DNA of 64,000 bases from Halichondria panicea (Eukaryota > Porifera > Demospongiae > Suberitida > Halichondriidae): NCBI RefSeq assembly GCF_963675165.1, contig NC_087386.1, forward strand, positions 90,001 to 154,000, given 5' to 3'. Positions 57,120-64,000 of the stretch are shown here, one piece after another. The stretch's first letter is position 1; each line of letters starts with the position of its first letter. The notes below the pieces were generated by a model. That model was not told where the DNA came from. It did not search any database and saw only the letters and a list, made by a program, of their open reading frames with translations. The translations under genes were made by a program, and so were the position numbers.

Positions 57120-59220
57120 CATCTTCATGTCTCCCTCCATACATACACCACCTCATAGGAGACTTGTAATAAACATACAATGATAGTAGTGGGCGATGAG
57201 ATCCGAGCCCCGCCCCCTAAGGAGAGATGTAGGGGGCGGGGCTTGTAATACCTGCAAACAGAACATGCAGTCATTGGTAATCCTCCCTGGGTCCCAGAGC
57301 AGCATGACTTGTCTGTACCTGGGGGAGAGAGGAGACAAAAGCAGTGAGAGAATGGAACAATAGTACAGTAGCTAGTAGGAAGAGATGTGTGTGTGTGTGT
57401 GTGCATTGTGGCTGCAAGAGAACAAGCAAATGCATGGTTACATTGAGCGCAGCAGTTCAAACAAAACCATCCACTCAACACATCTCCACACAATACAATA
57501 CCAGCCAATCACCACCACAGCTGACAACATCATCACAATATAATTATTACCAATACTCCCACAATCCAATTTCAACCATGCAGTGTTGTTGTGCAGAGAA
57601 GACGTCAATTCTACAGCAAGACCACCAGATAATTATTATCAACACAATACCAGACAAACAAGCATCATGTCAAACCAACTGAAAGCGTGCAGAGAAGAGA
57701 CAGAACTTCCCATAATAAACCCACCACAACAACCAATCAAACCGACCAACCACAAGAGGACCACCACCAGTAGTTTCCTTGCCCAAGGGACTAATACAAT
57801 AAGGGCATAATAAACTAAAGGGACCCTGTGACTGTGAGTACCATTAACTGAGCACAGAAGTAATCAACCAGAATGTGTGGGATGGTTCAACAACAGTAGA
57901 CTCACAGAGACAACACCTCCTTGCTCTTGAAGCCCTTGTCGACTCCAGTTGCAACAAGCCTGGCACGCAAGGCTTGCACAAGTGCTCAAGACTACTCTTC
58001 ACTAATCCAGTCAAAGGCTACAGTTCCCTTGGCACACCTATAGTTTAGTTAAAGCCTGAACTTACCAATTCCATGTGCAGTAGGCACAGAGTTATGATCC
58101 TAAAAAAGCTCAGATTAGCATAAGCCAAGAAGCAGCAGTTGTCTATAGCTAGCTATTTTCTAATGAGCCTAGCTAACTAACTATTGGAACTGATAACGAG
58201 ATCTCAACACTCCCAATTATGGCAGGATCCTGTGCTGCTTTCCCTTTAGGCAGGTACTAACAGCAGAGTGCTCCCTCAATAGACTGGAGTGCCATGAGTA
58301 ATCCATCGTTGCACCCCGAAGGCTGGTTCGACAACGGTTACAAGAACAACAAGATACTGTCCTGCGACCCGACTGTTGAAGAACCTTCCACACACATACT
58401 GATTGATTACTCCAGTGCTACGGACACCCACCCCCCCCCCCCCCCCCCCACCACCAAGGGTTCAAGGCCATGCAGGTAATAGACTCTTAGCCACGCGTAC
58501 ATGAAAAACAAATTATAAGCGCAACACAAACACGAGTTTAGCCATGCATACATGCATTCAACGTGCGCTTGCTGGCAAGTATGTATCTATTAAGCTGCAT
58601 GACCTACACACCTCACAGTCAAGAAGGGGCCACACTTAACACCAGGAGCAAAATAATCACCAACCAGAAAACATCCACGCTCAACAAAAAGCAAACAACA
58701 CCGATACGATCAAGGCCAGAGTAAAGAATCTAATCTATAGCTGCAACACATACAACAAGCTAGCTACAGGTATTAAGATGAACATGCAGAGGTACAGTTT
58801 TAACTTACAATAGACTCATGCAGCCTGCACTGTTTCCGATGATCCATTTCTAGCTCTATCTCTGTCCTTCCATGACTGGAAAATGTTCACGCTGATCCGC
58901 TGGAAAGGTTGCGATAGTTCTGTAAAAAAATCAAGTCAATAGCAATCAGTAAAACATGGCCAAATAGACAGCAAACAATGCTACAATGCTCCACAAGGCT
59001 TCCTAGCCTAACATTCCTGCAAACATGCGAGCTACAAGCAAAGAAACTCACCTCTTCCAGCAAGACACTTTGCTTCTCCTTCAAACTTCAAAGGAACTGA
59101 GCTACTGGAACTGGATCTGGGAATATTCCAGGCCATTGACGTCAGTGTCTCCAAGGAAATGCCATGGAGACCGACAGTTCCCACCCGATAGAGGACCGCA
59201 AGAGTACTAGCTACAAGGTG
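57120..59220. other. Unresolved region with exon-like segments, no gene model
   Basis: Base composition is less repetitive and there are isolated exon-like segments. On the minus strand at 57250-57317, YRQVMLLWDPGRITNDCMFC lies between an acceptor (CCCCAG) and a donor-like GTATTA. On the plus strand at 58294-58480, a frame starting MSNPSLHPEGWFDNGYKNNK ends at ATGCAG|GTAATA across a long C run. On the plus strand near 59095-59190, a segment including LLELDLGIFQAIDVSVSKEM runs to a stop. I could not join any into a coherent gene and recognise no family. Confidence 0.35.
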
Positions 59221-59485
59221 TTTGTGAGTATTGTGGGGTACAGTACAAGATTGTGAAATCTGTCCTAGATATGCACGTGTAGTTCCTTACACGCATGCGC
59301 AGGTCCCCTGGTTGAGGTCAAAGGTTGTTGATCACCACGGATTTTATCTTATAAGTGATGCTAATCAAAATTAATAATTACACATAATTATTAAATTTAT
59401 GTGTGTCTAGTCTTTGCATGGCAATGCACAGTCCAAGAGCTGATCTAAAGGAGATGTGTTGCTAGGCTCCCAATGAAAAGTGAGG

Positions 59486-61513
59486 ATGACTGACAAGCAG
59501 AAAGTGTGGCAGCCCGACAAGAGCAGAGCTCTAGATAGCAAGGAACAAGAAAAGGGGCGGGGCTCATACAAGCAGTCTTCCAACAAACCACCTCTTAAGA
59601 AAAGAGAGAGGAAGATACGAGTAGCTCCGGTGGACAGTGGCTATTCCACCATTGAGAGAGGGGGGAGATGTTCCCTCTTAGACTACACTGCTCCACTCAC
59701 CAATGGTAAGCTATCCCCTGACTGACTGTACCGTAGGCAGTACATGTGTTCAGTGTTATCTGATCATAGGAGATCAAGGTTTGAGCTGTTCAGACTTCAG
59801 TAGATGGCAAGACAAAGAGTTGGCTCCATTGTCTATTACTAGAAGAGCTATGCCAGGAGTACGAAACACAATGCTTAGTCGACTGGAAACCAGAAGTTCT
59901 CGACGACAAAGAGATGCCGGTGTGTGTGAGTACCAACACTTGATGGATCCTTGTGAACACATGGAGCACTATAGGACACATTGCTACACCACTCTGACCT
60001 GTTCATCACAAGAGATCACACCCACAAGGACAGAGCTAGTGAATCAAGGCCAACAATCACTACTCAAGCTTGAGGTCAAGTCACTATATCGTGGTGATGG
60101 TTTCTTGAGGGAGCTGGCTAGTAGATTAGGAGTGGAGTCCATTCAAGAACCTCAGCTACTCAGGCATACACCACCATCCATTGTCAAGAAGCCACGCAAT
60201 AAAGCAGACCTTGCTATTGACCTCATACCAAAGCCTACGTGAGTATTCTATATAATAATGTGAGATATATAAGACGACCTTTGACCTCATATCAAAGCCT
60301 ATACGTGACTGTTCTATAATAATCATATATGATGTTGAAGGTTGTCTATATAGATCTGATGAGGGGGAAGACGATCTTTGCACTCCTGGAACAGCCTGGA
60401 TGGTGGACAACACAAAGGTATAAGCCATGATTGAGTATAACGACATGTTGACCTTTACCCCCACAGACTCCACCCACTCATCGCCCACTAGAACTACCCA
60501 AGATCTCAGAAGTGGTCAGTATATCTCACAAGACAACATCATCCACCATATCAATAAACAAGTACCTTCGAGTTAATTCTCGAGGAGATGAGGACAGTAA
60601 ACCCACCGCGTCCCTAAGCTCTGCTTCTGATCTCACAACAGAGGTCACAACAGATGTCACAGAAAGTACACCTAACCAACAAACCCCTGTCCACCATCAA
60701 GACAAACCATTAGAAAAACAACTCCAAGACAAACCCAAGGTTCATACAATCGACAAAGCACACAAAGAAAGACTTATTTCATCCACGGCCCAATCACTTG
60801 GTCTGAGCTCTAGACAATGGACCACCCCTCCATCCAATAGGCAGCTGAGTAGATACCTCAACTACTCCTCAAGACCTGCCACGAGAGAGAGAGGATTGGA
60901 CGGTACTAGAAGGCTAGACAGTCGACAAAGTAGACCATCGACTAAACAAGAGAGTAATAGAAGACGGGATAATAAGAGAATGAGCACTAGACCTAGCACT
61001 AGGCAAGAAGCTTGTCTGCCACTCACGCAAGAACATAAACTACAACAGAGCTCTGTTAAACTGAAACAATCTCAATCCACACGACACAAACAAAAACTGG
61101 ACCAATTGAAGTCCATTTATTCACAACACTCTTCCACACCATCACGCCCTCACACACGCCCACCCTCACGCCTTCACACACGCCCACCCACACGAGCAAA
61201 GGAAGTGGTAAAACTAGACACACTTGATGGAAGTTCCTATTGGAACGAGCTGAGAGTTGAGAGTTTAAACAGAGAGGAGGTTAGTAAGAACGAAACAAAG
61301 AATGATGGCTTCTCCTCAGTACAGCTGCTGAGTCAGCAATCCAAGTCACTCTCAGGAAAGATGCTCAAGAATCGAACTAAACACTTCCTACAAATGACAG
61401 GTGACAAGTTAACAGCAGGGTCCTCCCCAGTCAAGATAACACGACATCTCTCAAGACTCAAACGAAAATTTGACAGAGTTTTGAACATTCATAAACACGA
61501 AGTTGTGTCATGA
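59486..61513 (+). CDS. Unrecognised 599-residue, largely disordered basic protein
   Basis: Four exons (59486-59705, 59770-60238, 60354-60417, 60467-61513) join in perfect phase to 599 codons plus stop. The N-terminus is KR-rich (NKPPLKKRERKIRVAP). A middle segment from exon 2 has some order (LVNQGQQSLLKLEVKSLYRG and LRELASRLGVESIQEP). The long last exon is rich in Ser, Thr, Arg, Gln and Lys, with Arg/Ser/Thr repeats such as RRLDSRQSRPSTKQESNRRR and RPHTRPPSRLHTRPPTRAK, ending RLKRKFDRVLNIHKHEVVS. There is no signal peptide, membrane helix or catalytic motif. Composition suggests a cytoskeletal, centrosomal or nucleic-acid-binding protein, but this is speculation. It sits 276 bp upstream of the ValRS gene, same strand. 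Confidence 0.8.
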
Positions 61514-61788
61514 ATTCATTTTTCGTGTTATCGTTTTATATTTGCCCCATGAATTTTTGTTCATAAGTGTAGGCTTTTCCTCGAGGTCAAGCAAGCTAAA
61601 ACTTATTGATCCTCGAGTATTAGCCGCACATAGCTGATATAAGTGGGAGGGGCTATCATGCAGCATACTCGTACTCCACGTGGTTAGGCTTCATAGCTTC
61701 TCAATGTGGTATGCTCATCACTGGCCTGAGAATTGTAAGGCTTTCTTTGTGGAGACTAACAAGATCAATCAACACTAGGGGAAGCAGA
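61514..61788. promoter_or_regulatory. Upstream region of the valyl-tRNA synthetase gene
   Basis: This 275-bp gap must hold the 3' end of the upstream gene and the ValRS promoter. Two copies of CCTCGAG (about 61580 and 61612), inside a short degenerate repeat, are the only structure I see. No confident promoter motif is visible. Confidence 0.4.
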
Positions 61789-62417
61789 ATGGCGGACAAG
61801 TAAGTGCTAGTCTGTACATATACATTAGCTAGACACACTAACCCACCCGGACCCACCATCCTCTGTACTCTGTACTTGTAATTGTAGTTGTGACAAGCCC
61901 AAGACTCCCAAACAACTGGAGAAGGAGCGACTCAAGAGAGAGAAAGCTGCCAAGTATGCTGAGAAACAAGCCAAGCTAGCGGCAGCCACCAAGACAGTGA
62001 GTGGGCGTTCCTGATAGCCTTGTTTAATATTATTGCTTGTACATATACAGGAGGGGGAGGCTACAAAGGGCAAAAAGAAAGCTGTCGGCAAGCAAGTGGT
62101 GACGTATGACATCCCCACAGCACTTGGGGACAAGAAAGGTTTGACCCCTCCTTGTATATATCACCCGATTAGATGTGCCCCCTGGTACAGATGTCTCACG
62201 GTGTATGCCTGCTGGCTACAGTCCGGTGTATGTAGAGGCTGCGTGGTATCAATGGTGGGAGAAACAAGGATTCTTCAAACCAGAATATGGTGTAAGTGTG
62301 TGTGTGTGAGTGAGTGAGTGGTGATGCAATAGCAAGTCAGGATTGCATGGCGGAGGAGGTGTTGTTGCATCACTGTATATGTTTAGAGTCTAGGAGCGTA
62401 TGCATGTTTAGAGTGGG

Positions 62418-62453
<36 letters not shown>

Positions 62454-64000
62454 GCGCTCGAGTGCTAATGAGGTAAACCCTAAGGGAACGTTCATGATCT
62501 GTCTACCTCCTCCCAATGTCACTGGCAGCCTCCATCTTGGTCATGCCCTCACCTGTGCTATACAAGACTCCATTGTCAGATGGTACAGTATTTGCAACAG
62601 AGAATTGCCAACAGCAAAACCACAATTAGATAATAATGTCTTAGCCTAAAGTCCTGCACCTGGTATGAGGTATACCTTACTATTATAGACGGGTAGATTA
62701 TAGTTATTTCAGATTGTGCTAGAATTATATTTTGTAGAATCAAAAGTGGCCAAAATAGCTACACTAAATAATTTCCTCGACCCTGATAATGATATGAATG
62801 TCTGAATTGTGGTGTTGCTGACCTAACATACCACCTCTTCTTACAGGCAGCGTATGCGTGGGTTGACTACACTCTGGAACCCAGGTACTGATCATGCTGG
62901 TATAGCCACTCAAGTAGTGGTGGAGAAGAAGCTCAAGAGAGAGAAGGGATTGTCCCGTCATGATGTGGGGAGGGAAGGGTTCGTTGACGAAGTCTGGAAG
63001 TGGAAGCATGAGTGAGTGGGTGTGTGTGGGTGTGTGCTGTGTGTGAGGCCTGACGTATGCAGGAAGGGAGATCGCATCTACCATCAGTTGAGGAAGTCAG
63101 GTTGTTCTCTAGACTGGGACAGAGCTGTCTTCACTATGGACGAGGTAACCACACCCACATACCCGCCCACTCACTCTCATTACTGACTAATACAGAAATT
63201 GTCACGAGCTGTTAAAGAAAGCTTTGTGATGCTTCACGATGAGGGGATCATATACCGAAGCAACCGTCTGGTCAACTGGTCCACCCGCCTCAAGTCAGCC
63301 ATCTCTGATATTGAGGTAACTAACTAATAGCCCCGTCTGTGTGTGGTGTGTGTTTAGTGGACCCCCGCCCACACAGGTGGACAAGATGGAACTGAGTGGG
63401 CGTACATTATTAGCTGTTCCTGGATATGATCAGAAGATTGAATTTGGTGTCCTCGTCTCATTTGCTTATCCTGTCATCGGATTGGATGCTGAGATTGTCG
63501 TGGCAACCACTCGTATTGAGACCATGCTTGGAGACACTGCCGTTGCTGTACATCCCCATGACGATCGTTACAAGCATCTGGTTGGTCGGAAGCTAGCGCA
63601 TCCATTCTGTGATCGAGAGTTGGTGGTTGTGGCTGATGAGATGGTGGAGATTGGGTTTGGTACTGGAGCAGTTAAGATCACCCCAGCACATGATCACAAT
63701 GATTACGAGTGTGGCAAGAGGCACAGTCTACCCTTCGTGCAGATGATCGATGATGATGGCAACATCACTGACGTCTGTGAGCAGTTCAAGGTGAGCACAA
63801 CTATCACTGTATATAGCAGGAATGTTCTTTGTGTAAGCGTGTGTTTCACTAACTGTCCATCATTGTCGTCCAGGGCATGAAGAGATTCCTGGGACGTACT
63901 GCCATCCTAGAAGCTGTGAAGGAGAAGGGCTTGTACAGAGGTACACAAGAACATGCTATGGTGGTCCCTGTGTGCAGTAGGAGCAAGGACATTGTGGAGC
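61789..64000 (+). CDS. VARS1: Valyl-tRNA synthetase, cytosolic (5' part, cut by window edge)
   Basis: The gene starts at ATG 61789 (short exon MADN) and runs through at least ten exons off the right edge. The Lys-rich N-terminus [20 protein letters not shown] is the eukaryotic linker preceding the catalytic core. The class I signature is present as [15 protein letters not shown] (HIGH motif read HLGHA), followed by [39 protein letters not shown] and the editing-domain region [20 protein letters not shown] with [17 protein letters not shown]. It charges tRNA-Val and hydrolyses mischarged Thr-tRNA. The KMSKS loop and anticodon-binding part lie beyond 64000. There is no GST-like N-terminal domain, which vertebrate VARS1 carries. 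Confidence 0.96.

Overview
This is a eukaryotic window, most likely from a demosponge. The evidence is animal gene families (TBC1D2, mitoguardin, LZTR1, a Slo2/KCNT channel), very compact genes with introns often of 50-150 bp, intergenic gaps of about 130-280 bp, a TTAGGG telomere and many short palindromic elements. The phylum-level call is inference; no species can be named from sequence alone.

Layout. Positions 1-23460 are subtelomeric and hold no convincing protein gene. A left arm (about 310-9091) runs into distal satellites (a 103/104-bp repeat at 9881-11515 and a 31-bp repeat at 12006-12636). These end in about 1.1 kb of perfect TTAGGG repeats (12637-13730) pointing right. Exactly 200 Ns follow (13731-13930). 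The same subtelomere then returns inverted (13931 to about 23460) without the distal satellites or telomere. The two arms differ in copy number of a ~700-bp tandem unit, and the sequences just outside them do not match. The simplest reading is a chromosome end scaffolded head-to-head onto another contig, either another chromosome's end or the other haplotype.

From about 25.8 to 52.6 kb lies a dense block of ordinary genes: TBC1D2-like RabGAP (-), mitochondrial ribosomal protein S33 (+), an LRR protein (+), a Slo2/KCNT potassium channel (+), sphingosine-1-phosphate lyase (-), prostaglandin E synthase 2-like (+), LZTR1 (-), PIN1 (-), a ZDHHC12-like palmitoyltransferase (+) and mitoguardin (-). 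Three pairs are head-to-head with 160-250 bp between start codons, implying shared promoters. Positions 52.6-59.4 kb are repeat-rich with only possible exons. Then come an unrecognised 599-residue disordered protein (+) and the 5' part of cytosolic valyl-tRNA synthetase (+), cut by the window edge.

The genes do not form one pathway. Most notable are a TBC1D2-type RabGAP whose C-terminus reads as a JIP3/4-like beta-propeller; a Slo2 channel whose pore-turret exon is preceded by six tandem copies of its own 3' splice site, two extra ones in frame; a DHHC enzyme with a tandemly duplicated 5' splice site; and a 44-bp palindromic element inserted with a perfect 7-bp target duplication. All exon models were built by eye from reading frame, splice signals and remembered family sequence, not from alignment or RNA.
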